Of a stretch of 10,550 nucleotides of DNA, positions 1 through 6,254 are shown one piece after another. Position numbers and translations under genes: made by a program. Source of the stretch: Caryophanales bacterium UBA7278 (GTDB lineage: Bacteria; Bacillota_I; Bacilli_A; RFN20; CAG-826); the NCBI GenBank assembly GCA_002472275.1, contig DKRQ01000020.1:1-10550 (forward strand), given 5' to 3'. Under the pieces are notes generated by a model. It was not told the origin of the DNA. It was given only the letters and a program-made list of their open reading frames with translations, and searched no databases. Every line of letters begins with the position of its first letter. The stretch's first letter is position 1.

Positions 1-17
1 GCAGCAGTGCTCTGATA

Positions 18-98
18 CCAGGCGAAAGAACAGCGGCACATCGACTGCTAGGCAAGAATTCGCGTAACTTGTTGGTAACATGTGATACCAAGAAGTTT
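18..98. repeat. 81-bp direct repeat, copy A
   Basis: This block matches 6356-6436 at 79 of 81 positions without gaps, in the same orientation. The identity starts abruptly at CCAGGCG and ends abruptly at GAAGTTT, the right edge of a 34-bp near-palindrome (65-98). It lies about 180 bp beyond the stop codon of the minus-strand gene at 276-1688. The copy at 6356 lies at a similar distance beyond a remnant of a paralogous gene. Between this block and the stop codon (99-275) the two copies are still alignable in patches (for example CGGCAGATT and AAAGTTCACAAAGCC) but clearly diverged, so the 81 bp are conserved above their surroundings. Positions 1-275 hold no convincing gene. Confidence 0.93.
65..98. 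other. 34-bp near-palindrome (13-8-13), copy A
   Basis: The left arm TAACTTGTTGGTA and right arm TACCAAGAAGTTT flank the 8-bp centre ACATGTGA. Two of the 13 arm pairs mismatch here, against one in the copy at 6403-6436. No T-run follows on either strand, so it is not an intrinsic terminator. Two inverted arms of 11-13 bp around a 6-8 bp centre is the known geometry of tyrosine-recombinase core sites. It could equally be a large operator or an RNA hairpin. Confidence 0.6.
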
Positions 99-275
99 TA
101 CAAACCAGGGCAGGATTAGACGATTTACCTCAAAGCAAACCGCGCTACCTCACACGCGAAAGTTCAGTGGCGAGATACTCCGGCAGATTCAAAGCCCGGT
201 ATCAAACTTGCCGATTCGCTTAGTCGAAGCATCGCGAACCGCGATTGCCGAAAAGTTCACAAAGCCTTAGGAAGG

Positions 276-1688
276 CTATGCCTCCGCGACCCCAAAAGGG
301 TTCTTCTCCGCGAATTCGCATAGTTCCGCATAGGCGTCGTCGGTGGGCAGATCCTCATCGACGAACACCACTTCCGCCCCTTTTAGGTACATGGGGACAA
401 AAAGGAAATCGGCCACATGGAAATCGAGCTCGGAATTCACGAGTATCCTCTTGGGGACGGGGATCCCTTTAAGGTATTTCTCCGCATTTTGCAGAAGGCT
501 TTTGCCTAGCGATTGCCCATCCTCCATCGCAAATAGAAGCGGGACCAATACGGCACCCGTCTTGGCGTCGCAAAGGATGCCGACGAAGCCCACAAAGCCC
601 TTTCTAGGGTCATCGTCGTCGTAATCGAAATTGCCACTAGGCATATAACGGAAGGTGAAGGCGAAGTCCCCTCCTTGCCTCTTCCCCGTCTCATAAGTGG
701 GTGAATCGACGTCGATGAGGGCCGTTTCCAGGAAGAAAGCGGGTGCATGTAGCATCTTATCCGTCCTTGCGACCTTGGAGTATTTGATTCTCCCGCCGAC
801 GAAATCGAGGAACACGTTGCAGTCCTCGTCTTTCTTAGGCCGGTCCGCCCGTTTCTTCAAATAGGACAGGCCGTCGATGAGGGCCCTTAACTCGGTTTTC
901 AGGCAACCCGCCATCGACTTGCTCAAATGGTTGAGCGCCCGCTTCCCCATGTGGATGCACATGGACGAATATAAACCATCCTCCCCATAGGGGTTGACGG
1001 AATTCGGAACGGTGAGGCGTTCCTCACTCCTCCTTTCCGAATACAAAGTCACGATCGAGAGGAGCATGCCGACGTCACGTTCCCTGCCAAAGCCTTCGGC
1101 GTTTCTAAGGAACGAATAGAACTCATCGGCCGCATCGTCACCCCGATAGAAAGAGACGCCATAGGTCCCGTGGCTCGCGCCCAAGATGGAAAAGGAGGTG
1201 TAATGGGAATCCCCAAAGACCGAGAAGAAGACGGAATCGGAGAAGAAGCGGTCGAACTCGTGGGAATCGTATTCCTCCATCAAAAGGCGTATCGCTCGGT
1301 AATCTTCCTTCGAGGCCTCTTCTTCCTCGAGCTCGTTGACGAAGGCGTAATCGGCGAGGAAGTGGTTGCTTTCCAAAAAGAAATCCACCCAAGCCTCGAA
1401 AAGGCCCCTCTTTTTCAAAAGGGAGGCAAATCCCGCCGCTTTGAGGGCGGGGGCATCCGCCTCGATGCCTTGGCTAAGGAGGAAACCTTCGCGGGCCCTC
1501 TTCATGAACGTGGCGCTTCTTGCCTCGAAGCAGCGCCAATCGCCCCTCCCGTCATGGAAGGATTCCCCGTACATGAAGGCGTCGTAATCCGAAAAGACCC
1601 CATAAGCCTTCTCCCCCGTCGTGACGTTATAGAAAAGATATTTACTGGGCTTTCGTAGATAAGCCTCCACCACTTCTCTTAGTTCCAT
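276..1688 (-). CDS. Hypothetical protein, possibly DUF7309/DUF6930-like
   Basis: I do not firmly recognise this protein of about 470 aa. The proposed start (MELREVVEAYL) follows GGTGGTAGG at reasonable Shine-Dalgarno spacing. An ATG at 1706 is possible, and the longer frame to 1844 runs through a conserved hairpin leader and is unlikely. There is no signal peptide or membrane segment. Visible features are an acidic helical stretch (ELEEEEASKED, about 119-129), a segment ending HGTYGVSFYRGDD (about 173-185), and an Asp-rich run (FDYDDDDPRKG, about 355-365). Near the C terminus come VPKRILVN (about 411-418) and later DLPTDDAYAEL. The middle and end recall the layout of DUF7309/DUF6930 cytoplasmic proteins of unknown role, which is a tentative impression. 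Intact flanks, plus a decayed paralog with matching C-terminal motifs at 6633-6750, support it as a real gene. Confidence 0.8.
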   Translation of the reverse strand: MELREVVEAYLRKPSKYLFYNVTTGEKAYGVFSDYDAFMYGESFHDGRGDWRCFEARSATFMKRAREGFLLSQGIEADAPALKAAGFASLLKKRGLFEAWVDFFLESNHFLADYAFVNELEEEEASKEDYRAIRLLMEEYDSHEFDRFFSDSVFFSVFGDSHYTSFSILGASHGTYGVSFYRGDDAADEFYSFLRNAEGFGRERDVGMLLSIVTLYSERRSEERLTVPNSVNPYGEDGLYSSMCIHMGKRALNHLSKSMAGCLKTELRALIDGLSYLKKRADRPKKDEDCNVFLDFVGGRIKYSKVARTDKMLHAPAFFLETALIDVDSPTYETGKRQGGDFAFTFRYMPSGNFDYDDDDPRKGFVGFVGILCDAKTGAVLVPLLFAMEDGQSLGKSLLQNAEKYLKGIPVPKRILVNSELDFHVADFLFVPMYLKGAEVVFVDEDLPTDDAYAELCEFAEKNPFGVAEA

Positions 1689-1712
1689 TGGTTTGCCTAC
1701 CACCATTATATA

Positions 1713-1800
1713 ATGCGGGCCAATGCCCGCGGCCGGCAAAACCCCGGCCATCTGCCTTAAGGATAGCAAAGAAGGCGGGTATCGCAAGATAATCCATGGG
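1713..1800 (-). promoter_or_regulatory. Conserved two-hairpin leader upstream of the 276-1688 gene
   Basis: This 88-bp block matches 6770-6857 at 82 positions without gaps. Read on the minus strand it forms GGCCGG-GGTTTTG-CCGGCC and then GCGGGC-ATTG-GCCCGC, ending about 25 nt before the start codon. Three of the six differences fall in the second loop. One converts a G-C pair to G-U, which is tolerated only if the minus strand is the transcript. In this copy the last hairpin is followed by ATTATATAAT, a poor U-tract; in the other copy it is followed by ATTTTCTTTT. An attenuator or structured 5' UTR is likely. No ligand class is recognised. Confidence 0.6.
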
Positions 1801-1918
1801 TGGGGGCAATTTAAGAACAGTCCAATGCCCCGAATCCATACCACTTTACCGGCACCAAGGATATAATGATGCCGCTTAAGACGTTTCTTAGGCCGTGTGC
1901 TGACACGCTAATCCGACC

Positions 1919-1999
1919 CATGCCGTAAGCAATGGACGGCGACCAAGCCAGGCCAGGCATTGACGATGGCCCATCATGCCGTAAGCAATGGACGGCGAC
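1919..1999. repeat. Pair of perfect 25-bp direct repeats
   Basis: The 25 bp at 1919-1943 recur exactly at 1975-1999, with 31 bp between them. Each unit carries a small dyad, GCCGT-N9-ACGGC. Only two copies exist and no cas gene is visible, so this is not called CRISPR. It lies in the gene-free stretch upstream of the 276-1688 gene and could be a pair of protein-binding sites. Confidence 0.85.
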
Positions 2000-2069
2000 A
2001 GGTGACGGACACCAGAACGAAATCAGCGTCTTCCTAAAAGGTCTAATGGCCTAACCAAAAAATCCCGCT

Positions 2070-2106
2070 ACTCGGCGCGCGTATAGCAAATGGCCGAGTT
2101 TTCTTT
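2070..2106 (+). terminator. Possible intrinsic terminator, plus strand
   Basis: A perfect 7-bp inverted repeat, ACTCGGC (2070-2076) and GCCGAGT (2093-2099), has a 16-nt loop and is followed by TTTCTTT. The large loop makes it a modest terminator. No plus-strand gene is recognised upstream, so it may be left over from a lost gene. Confidence 0.35.
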
Positions 2107-2107
2107 C

Positions 2108-2150
2108 GCCAATCCCCTGGGCTTTCTCGCTGACGACGAGCCCCATTGGC
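2108..2150. other. Imperfect stem-loop of unknown role
   Basis: GCCAAT (2108-2113) pairs with ATTGGC (2145-2150). Inside it GGGCT (2119-2123) pairs with AGCCC (2139-2143), and a smaller TCG/CGA pairing sits at the tip. No U-run follows on either strand. It could be part of a structured RNA or a relic of a lost gene. Confidence 0.35.
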
Positions 2151-2164
2151 TTGCCCAAAAAAAC

Positions 2165-2182
2165 ACTGAAAAAAATCTCAGT
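2165..2182. promoter_or_regulatory. ACTGA-N8-TCAGT dyad without a downstream gene
   Basis: ACTGA at 2165-2169 and TCAGT at 2178-2182 are 8 bp apart. The same dyad with the same spacing sits in the promoter of the ATPase gene at 7003-8394 (6954-6971). Here no open reading frame follows, which suggests an orphan operator from a lost gene or another site for the same regulator. Confidence 0.45.
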
Positions 2183-2216
2183 AAGAATTCAATTCGCGTT
2201 CCGAACCCTACCGATG

Positions 2217-2244
2217 AAAAAAGGAGGGCCACGAAGGACCCTCC
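2217..2244 (-). terminator. Intrinsic terminator, minus strand
   Basis: An 8-bp GC-rich stem, with one bulged T and a 5-nt loop, is followed directly by six Ts on the minus strand. It is one of the two clearest intrinsic terminators in the window, and it closes the candidate small RNA. Confidence 0.7.
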
Positions 2245-2279
2245 AGACCTAGGTCCCGGAGGATACCTAGGTGTTACAT
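2217..2279 (-). ncRNA. Candidate small RNA of about 63 nt
   Basis: On the minus strand a good promoter (2286-2315) is followed by two hairpins and a U6 tract, with no credible open reading frame. The first hairpin pairs ACCTAGGT (2265-2272) with ACCTAGGT (2247-2254) around a 10-nt loop. The second pairs GGAGGG-T-CC (2236-2244) with GGCCCTCC (2223-2230) around TTCGT and is followed by TTTTTT (2217-2222). Promoter, structure and terminator together suggest a compact independent transcript. Alternatively it is a terminated leader for the minus-strand gene at 276-1688, more than 500 nt away. I recognise no known RNA family. Confidence 0.5.
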
Positions 2280-2285
2280 GGGACG

Positions 2286-2315
2286 AGTATATTCCTTAAA
2301 TGAAGGCTCTGTCAC
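2286..2315 (-). promoter_or_regulatory. Sigma-A type promoter for the candidate small RNA
   Basis: On the minus strand GTGACA (2310-2315) and TATACT (2286-2291) are separated by 18 bp; each differs from consensus at one position. The expected start, near 2279, lies just before the two-hairpin structure. Confidence 0.5.
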
Positions 2316-2420
2316 AAAACCTATGGTTTAATCCTTAAAAACGAAAAACGGCAGGCGACGCATCCACCACCGGTGTCCAAGGCAACAAGAGCCTTTGGCC
2401 TTCCTAAATAGGATACCCGC

Positions 2421-2440
2421 GGTTAACCTCTGAGTTAACC
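2421..2440. promoter_or_regulatory. Perfect inverted repeat GGTTAAC-N6-GTTAACC
   Basis: Two 7-bp arms flank CTCTGA, and a further TTAACC half-site follows at about 2447-2452. It is followed by TTGTTTTT on the plus strand, so it could act as a weak terminator. The symmetry and the extra half-site fit an operator better. The nearest promoter is that of the AbrB gene, about 120 bp downstream. Confidence 0.4.
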
Positions 2441-2557
2441 TTGTTTTTAACCTTTGTTTTGCCCCACTTATGTCTTCTTGCTTTCCGCCTGAAACAAGCA
2501 CGGGTCCCAGGCAAAAAAGCAAAATAGAAACTCGGGGCTTCGTAAGGGCACAAGCGC

Positions 2558-2600
2558 TTGACGATTGGTAAAATATTCTTTACAATCTTTACCAAGGAGG
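2558..2600 (+). promoter_or_regulatory. Promoter, operator and RBS of the AbrB-PIN operon
   Basis: TTGACG (2558-2563) and TACAAT (2581-2586) are exactly 17 bp apart. An inverted repeat, TTGGTAAA (2565-2572) and TTTACCAA (2588-2595), spans the -10 box, with an extra TTTAC half-site at 2579-2583. This placement fits autorepression by the antitoxin, as is usual for AbrB/MazE-type modules. AAGGAGG (2594-2600) sits 7 nt before the ATG at 2608. Confidence 0.8.
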
Positions 2601-2607
2601 ATACTTT

Positions 2608-2862
2608 ATGATTGAAACAACAACAATTTCATCGAAAGGACAGGTAACCATCCCGCTCGCATTCCGCGACAAATTGGGCTTGCGCGCCGGGGCAAAGGTC
2701 GCCTTCATCGACGGCGAGGACGGGAACGTCTACGTCGTCAACGCGTCTTTGCTTTCTCTGAAGAAAGCGCAGGAGGCATTCTCTAGCTTCGGGGCCGGGG
2801 CATTCAAAAGCGAGGAAGATGCTATGGCCTTTGCAGTAGAAACGAGGAAGGGGAAACGCTGA
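2608..2862 (+). CDS. AbrB/MazE-family antitoxin
   Basis: This 84-aa protein has a SpoVT/AbrB swapped-hairpin DNA-binding domain at about residues 3-47. The diagnostic stretch is TTISSKGQVTIPLAFRDKLG, followed by LRAGAKVAFI. The remaining roughly 37 residues (LKKAQEAFSSFGAG onward, ending ETRKGKR) are charged and probably form the toxin-binding tail. Such proteins dimerise, neutralise the toxin encoded next to them and repress their own promoter. The palindromic TTGGTAAA/TTTACCAA operator over the -10 box fits that. The PIN gene starts 4 nt after the stop codon, indicating one operon. The start is fixed by a strong AAGGAGG 7 nt upstream. The call is firm at family level; a solitary transition-state regulator is less likely given the neighbour. 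Confidence 0.92.
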   Translation: MIETTTISSKGQVTIPLAFRDKLGLRAGAKVAFIDGEDGNVYVVNASLLSLKKAQEAFSSFGAGAFKSEEDAMAFAVETRKGKR

Positions 2863-2866
2863 GCCA

Positions 2867-3271
2867 ATGCGATTCCTCATTGACACTAACGTCCTTTTCG
2901 CCGCCATCGTCTTCCCCGGGGGCGTCTCCGACAAGGCCCTCTCCCTTTGCCTTGCGCGTGGGAACGAAGTCGTCATCCCCGAATACGTGTTGGATGAGCT
3001 GAAAGAAACAATCGAGAGGAAATTCCCCTGCAAATCCGGCTTGGTCATGCCTTTCCTTGGGTCCATTGGGCATATCGAGTTGCCCAATTCGGCCTTGAAC
3101 GAGGCTGGCGAAACCCTACCGCTCAGGGATTTGAAGGATATGCCGATCCTTCGGGCCGCCATCGTTTCGCAGAGCGATTACATTCTAACGGGGGACCTCG
3201 ACTTCCTCGAATCCAGCATTACAAAACCGACGCCTATCCACCCATCGAGTTACTTAAGGAATCCGTTTTAG
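2867..3271 (+). CDS. PIN-domain ribonuclease toxin
   Basis: This 134-aa single-domain protein matches the PIN toxin family often annotated as 'putative toxin-antitoxin system toxin component, PIN family' (COG1569-like). Expected acidic metal ligands are present: D6 in FLIDTNV, E44 in VLDELKE, D91 in LKDMPIL, and D110 plus D112 in LTGDLDFL. Together they form the Mg2+-dependent RNase site, so the protein should be active. The length is typical and the C-terminal 20 residues look like a short tail. It follows the antitoxin by 4 nt; GAGGAAGGGG within the antitoxin 3' end probably serves as the ribosome site, helped by coupling. The RNA target cannot be read from sequence. Between this gene and 3536 I see no other gene. 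Confidence 0.9.
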   Translation: MRFLIDTNVLFAAIVFPGGVSDKALSLCLARGNEVVIPEYVLDELKETIERKFPCKSGLVMPFLGSIGHIELPNSALNEAGETLPLRDLKDMPILRAAIVSQSDYILTGDLDFLESSITKPTPIHPSSYLRNPF

Positions 3272-3503
3272 CCCCATAGCGTGACATCAGGCTCAACAAC
3301 AACTCAGCGCTTCCGCCGCCCCGGTGCTGCCTACGAACAAAGCAGAGTTGATTACAAAATAACAACGCGTGTCTATTTTTCGTTGACTACTGCACTTTGG
3401 GAAGAAAAACCGAGTAGAAGTGATCTTTGGCCCGGCCGTTTCAAAATCGAGGCGCCTTTTCCAGGCGAAAAGAAATGCTTGCGCAATTAGCAAAACCTTT
3501 GCA

Positions 3504-3520
3504 GGGACAGCCCGTGTCCC
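3504..3520 (-). terminator. 3' hairpin downstream of the Fic gene
   Basis: GGGACA and TGTCCC form a perfect 6-bp stem with a 5-nt loop, about 15 nt beyond the Fic stop codon. A second small hairpin (GCAAA/TTTGC) follows but there is no proper U-tract. It is therefore a weak terminator or an RNA-stabilising 3' end. Confidence 0.3.
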
Positions 3521-3535
3521 ACGTGCATACAGTTT

Positions 3536-4582
3536 TTATTTCCGGTAATACCTCGTTTGGACGCCCGCGCCGATCTTGGCGACCCTCCCATCGCTTACCA
3601 TTTTCGTGAGCACCATCTCTATCGTGGAGACCGATACATCCGGGAGTATCTCGCTGATTTCCTTTTTGGAGATGGGGACTAAGGCGTTAAGGACCGTCGC
3701 CTCGATGCGGCTCGTCTTGTTGACCTTCTTCGAATTCACCGTGGCGAACCTCTTGTCCAGTTCCTGGTAGCAGGAAAGCAAGGTCATCAGGAAGTTGCCT
3801 GCGAAGAAGAAATAGTCGTTCTCCTTTTCATGCCAACCGATGGAGGATTGCCTTAACGCCTCATAATAGGCGCCTTTGCTTTTGTTGATCTGTTCCTCGA
3901 AAGAAATGTACTTCCCGGCGTCGAAGCCCGCTTTATATAAAAGCAGCAAGGACAGTAGCCTCGACATCCTGCCGTTGCCATCACTGAAAGGATAGATGCA
4001 TAGGAAATCCAGGATGACGCATGGGATGAGGAGGAGCTGATTGACGGCGCTGTCGTCGCGGGCGTCCATATAGGCCAAGATCAGCTGCTCCATGGCTTCC
4101 TCGGTTTCCTTAGCGGGCGTAGGAGCGAACCTGACGCGCCTAGACCCATCGCCCCTGATCTCCATGATGAGGTTGTCCTCTTTCTTGAAATGCCCCGCGG
4201 CATCGGGTTTTGCCACTAGTAGCATGGTCCTATGCAGGTCCAACAACGTCTTTTTGTCAAAGGACAAATTGGGATAGGAGGTATGGATGATGTTCAACGC
4301 GTCGCGATACCCCGCGATCTCCTCCTCGTTATGGTTGAGGGGGGCGCTGTTTTGGTTGACGATCGCCTTGATTCTTTCGTCGGTGGTAACGATCCCCTCG
4401 ATCGCGTTGCTGCCTTTGACGGATTGGACTTTCGCGATCCTTTCGAGTTCGGAATAGACGGTTTCAAAACGGGATTTCCTGATTTCGCTAGAAGTCTTCA
4501 AGGAATAGATGCCCGCCAAGACGTTAGCCAAAACCGCGGGGATGCTGCCGTTTTTAAGAAAGGAATAATCGAAGGTTCTCAT
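3536..4582 (-). CDS. Fic-family protein with C-terminal winged helix; catalytic His replaced by Tyr
   Basis: This 348-aa protein has the Fic fold. An N-terminal helical part carries SNAIEG (58-63), the S/TxxxE(G/N) inhibitory motif of class II Fic proteins. The active-site loop at 197-205 reads YPFSDGNGR, then MSR. The normal motif is HxFx(D/E)GNGRxxR, so the nucleotide-binding residues are kept but the base His is Tyr. The Tyr codon is TAT, one transition from CAT. A winged-helix domain fills about 293-348. Active relatives transfer AMP to target proteins; this one may be inactive or altered. The start at 4582 is chosen because GGGG lies 8 nt upstream and the predicted transcription start is near the alternative ATG at 4609. 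No antitoxin gene adjoins it. The winged helix may bind the repeated TGCATAA motifs upstream. Confidence 0.88.
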   Translation of the reverse strand: MRTFDYSFLKNGSIPAVLANVLAGIYSLKTSSEIRKSRFETVYSELERIAKVQSVKGSNAIEGIVTTDERIKAIVNQNSAPLNHNEEEIAGYRDALNIIHTSYPNLSFDKKTLLDLHRTMLLVAKPDAAGHFKKEDNLIMEIRGDGSRRVRFAPTPAKETEEAMEQLILAYMDARDDSAVNQLLLIPCVILDFLCIYPFSDGNGRMSRLLSLLLLYKAGFDAGKYISFEEQINKSKGAYYEALRQSSIGWHEKENDYFFFAGNFLMTLLSCYQELDKRFATVNSKKVNKTSRIEATVLNALVPISKKEISEILPDVSVSTIEMVLTKMVSDGRVAKIGAGVQTRYYRK

Positions 4583-4684
4583 ATGCATAACCCCAAAAGT
4601 TAACTGCATAATTTTATGTTATTTTTATGCACATCATCAATAGTTGTATGCATAATCTTCTAGGAAAATTGTGCAGGCATAACC
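4582..4684. promoter_or_regulatory. Cluster of five TGCATAA-type sites over the Fic promoter
   Basis: TATGCATAA occurs at 4582-4590 and 4647-4655, TGCATAA at 4605-4611, the inverted TTATGCA at 4625-4631, and GGCATAACC at 4676-4684. They cover the start codon, the -10 box, the promoter spacer and the region above the -35 box. Such clustering fits a repressor operator array, probably for the winged helix of the Fic protein itself. Confidence 0.6.
4611..4640 (-). promoter_or_regulatory. Promoter of the Fic gene
   Basis: On the minus strand TTGATG (4635-4640) and TAAAAT (4611-4616) are 18 bp apart. The expected start, around 4604, lies within or just past the upstream ATG at 4609, which favours translation from 4582. 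Confidence 0.55.
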
Positions 4685-4719
4685 CATTTCTTCCATCCAT
4701 TTATCGGGCACGGGCAAAT

Positions 4720-4743
4720 AAAAAGCGGCCGAAGCCTCTTTTT
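4720..4743 (-). terminator. Intrinsic terminator for the DUF4143 ATPase gene
   Basis: On the minus strand AAAAAG-A-GGC pairs with GCC-G-CTTTTT around a TTCG tetraloop, followed by ATT. The A and T tracts on both sides make it potentially bidirectional. It lies about 85 nt past the stop codon of the ATPase gene and just above the Fic promoter region. Confidence 0.75.
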
Positions 4744-4756
4744 ACCGCTCAGGTCC
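4737..4756. repeat. 20-bp repeat shared with 8520-8539, copy 1
   Basis: TCTTTTTACCGCTCAGGTCC is identical at both places. Weaker similarity, including a shared CCGTGAT, continues for some 20 bp to the right. Both copies lie 3' of a minus-strand accessory gene (DUF4143 ATPase here, HipA-like kinase there). This suggests shared 3' flanks or a recombination scar. Confidence 0.7.
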
Positions 4757-4827
4757 TCCTGGGCCGTGATTATCATAGCACGCTTTAATGATTGGCGTAG
4801 ACAAAGCATCGACGAAGATCGGCTCGG

Positions 4828-6207
4828 TCAATCTACGGACGATATATAAAGGTTGTTCGCGAACATCAAAGCGAACAAATAGAAGGGAAGGTTCTTCTCT
4901 TTCCCGTCTTCCATCACCCGCTTCCTCGAGACCTTCAGGCCGTCGATATGCCCATCGCTTCCCTCCAACGCTTTATTCAAAGAGGCGGATTTGAGGTTTT
5001 CGCCGGACTTAACCTCGATAAGGAGAAAAGCCCTGCGGTATCTATCGACAAAGTCGATTTCCAGGTCATCCCCTTGGTGGTGATAATGCAAAGGGCTTCC
5101 ATCCCCGTGGTAACGATGCAATATGGCCGCGACCGCGTTCTCATAGACCCCGCCGACGTCGATGTTCTGCGTTCCGTTTAGCACCGCGTAGAAATCATCG
5201 TCCGAAAGCTGTGAGAGCAAAAGGCCGGAATCGAAATAATACAATTTGAAGTCGCTGGAATCCGAAAAAGACTCCAGCGGCTCTTCTATTCTTTTCACGT
5301 TTTCGCATTTGATGACGAGGCCGGAGGAAATCAACCAATTCAACGGGTCTCCATATTCCCTGGATTTCGCGTTTTTCTCGATTGTGGCCAGCTTGAATTT
5401 GTGGGAGGTCAACGTCAGTTGCTTAGGTATCGCCTTGAAAACACTGGCAACGCGGACTTTGTTGGTGGCGCCTTCCACGTATTTTTGAATATCGACCTCA
5501 TAGGCTTCGACCAGTTGCCTTTGGATGGCTCGGCATTCCTTGAATGTCTTCGTCTCGACATAGGACTTCACCGCTGCGGGCATTCCCCCGATCACGACGA
5601 ACTTCCGGAATAGACCCATGAGCTCCTCATGGACGGAATCCTCAATCAGGGATCCGACGTTTGGCTTATAAGCCAATGCCTTTAGGTTTTCTATATATTG
5701 CTCAGAATATCCAAAGGCCCACATGAACTCCTCGAAATCCAAAGGGAAAAGAGTCGCTTGCTCGACATAGCCTACCGGAAAGGAGGAACCATCTTTCTTT
5801 CCTAACTGCACGCCAAGCAAAGAGCCCGATCCAACGACATGGAGATAGGATTTTGCCTCGGATAGGAACTTAAGGGACGTGATGGCCTTGGGACATTTTT
5901 GAATTTCGTCCAGGAACAAAAACAAAGGGTGACCGACATCCACTTGGAAATCGATGTCCTTGAATTCCGGACGTAGGCTTAGGCGATCCAAAATCGTCTC
6001 CGCGTCAAGGGAAGAGTCAAACACCTCCCTCATCTGCGGCCGCTCCTCGAAATTGATGCGAATTATCCTATCGCTTCGATAGTTTGCTTTGGCGAATTCG
6101 TTGATGATGAAAGTCTTCCCGACTTGACGGGCCCCTTTGATTAGGAGCGGTTTTTTGCCAGGGTTATTTTTCCAATTTTCGAGCAGCTTAGTAATCTTAC
6201 GTCTCAT
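4828..6207 (-). CDS. AAA ATPase with DUF4143 C-terminal domain
   Basis: This 459-aa protein has the AAA_14 plus DUF4143 layout at normal length. The Walker A motif is GARQVGKT (25-32), Walker B LFLFLDEIQ (95-103) with D100-E101, and the sensor region VVGSGSLL (124-131). The C-terminal part contains a PD-(D/E)xK nuclease-like signature: E356 in VYENAVAAIL, E383/D385 in LEIDFVD, and E398-V-K400 in LIEVKSG. These solitary ATPases are widespread in gut bacteria and archaea and their biological role is not settled; a nuclease or DNA-handling role is inferred from the motif. The start is set by GGGAGG (6214-6219) 6 nt upstream. Four 33-bp repeats lie immediately upstream and a strong terminator lies downstream, so it is a single-gene unit. 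It appears intact. Confidence 0.93.
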   Translation of the reverse strand: MRRKITKLLENWKNNPGKKPLLIKGARQVGKTFIINEFAKANYRSDRIIRINFEERPQMREVFDSSLDAETILDRLSLRPEFKDIDFQVDVGHPLFLFLDEIQKCPKAITSLKFLSEAKSYLHVVGSGSLLGVQLGKKDGSSFPVGYVEQATLFPLDFEEFMWAFGYSEQYIENLKALAYKPNVGSLIEDSVHEELMGLFRKFVVIGGMPAAVKSYVETKTFKECRAIQRQLVEAYEVDIQKYVEGATNKVRVASVFKAIPKQLTLTSHKFKLATIEKNAKSREYGDPLNWLISSGLVIKCENVKRIEEPLESFSDSSDFKLYYFDSGLLLSQLSDDDFYAVLNGTQNIDVGGVYENAVAAILHRYHGDGSPLHYHHQGDDLEIDFVDRYRRAFLLIEVKSGENLKSASLNKALEGSDGHIDGLKVSRKRVMEDGKEKNLPFYLFALMFANNLYISSVD

Positions 6208-6225
6208 AATCGGCCTCCCATCGAT

Positions 6226-6254
6226 ATTTTACACGCTTTTCCGATGTTTTGAAG
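6226..6254 (-). promoter_or_regulatory. Tentative promoter of the DUF4143 ATPase, inside the repeat array
   Basis: On the minus strand CTTCAA (6249-6254) and TAAAAT (6226-6231) are 17 bp apart. The -35 is poor. The first 33-bp unit would overlap this promoter, consistent with the array being an operator. Confidence 0.3.

Noticed and set aside
1689..1844. N-terminal extension of the unknown gene up to 1844
   Set aside because: The extension reads through the conserved hairpin leader and has no ribosome site. The ATG at 1688, after GGTGGTAGG, fits better.
1919..1999. Possible minimal CRISPR array (two 25-bp repeats, 31-bp spacer)
   Set aside because: Only two repeats, no third degenerate copy alongside, and no cas gene in the window; a small repeat pair explains it.
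2108..2150. T-box or known riboswitch in the gene-free stretch
   Set aside because: I found no T-box antiterminator consensus and no recognised riboswitch core; only simple stem-loops are visible.
2328..2595. Overlapping minus-strand frames of about 64 codons
   Set aside because: No ribosome site, unlikely composition, and they cross the AbrB promoter region and a palindrome.
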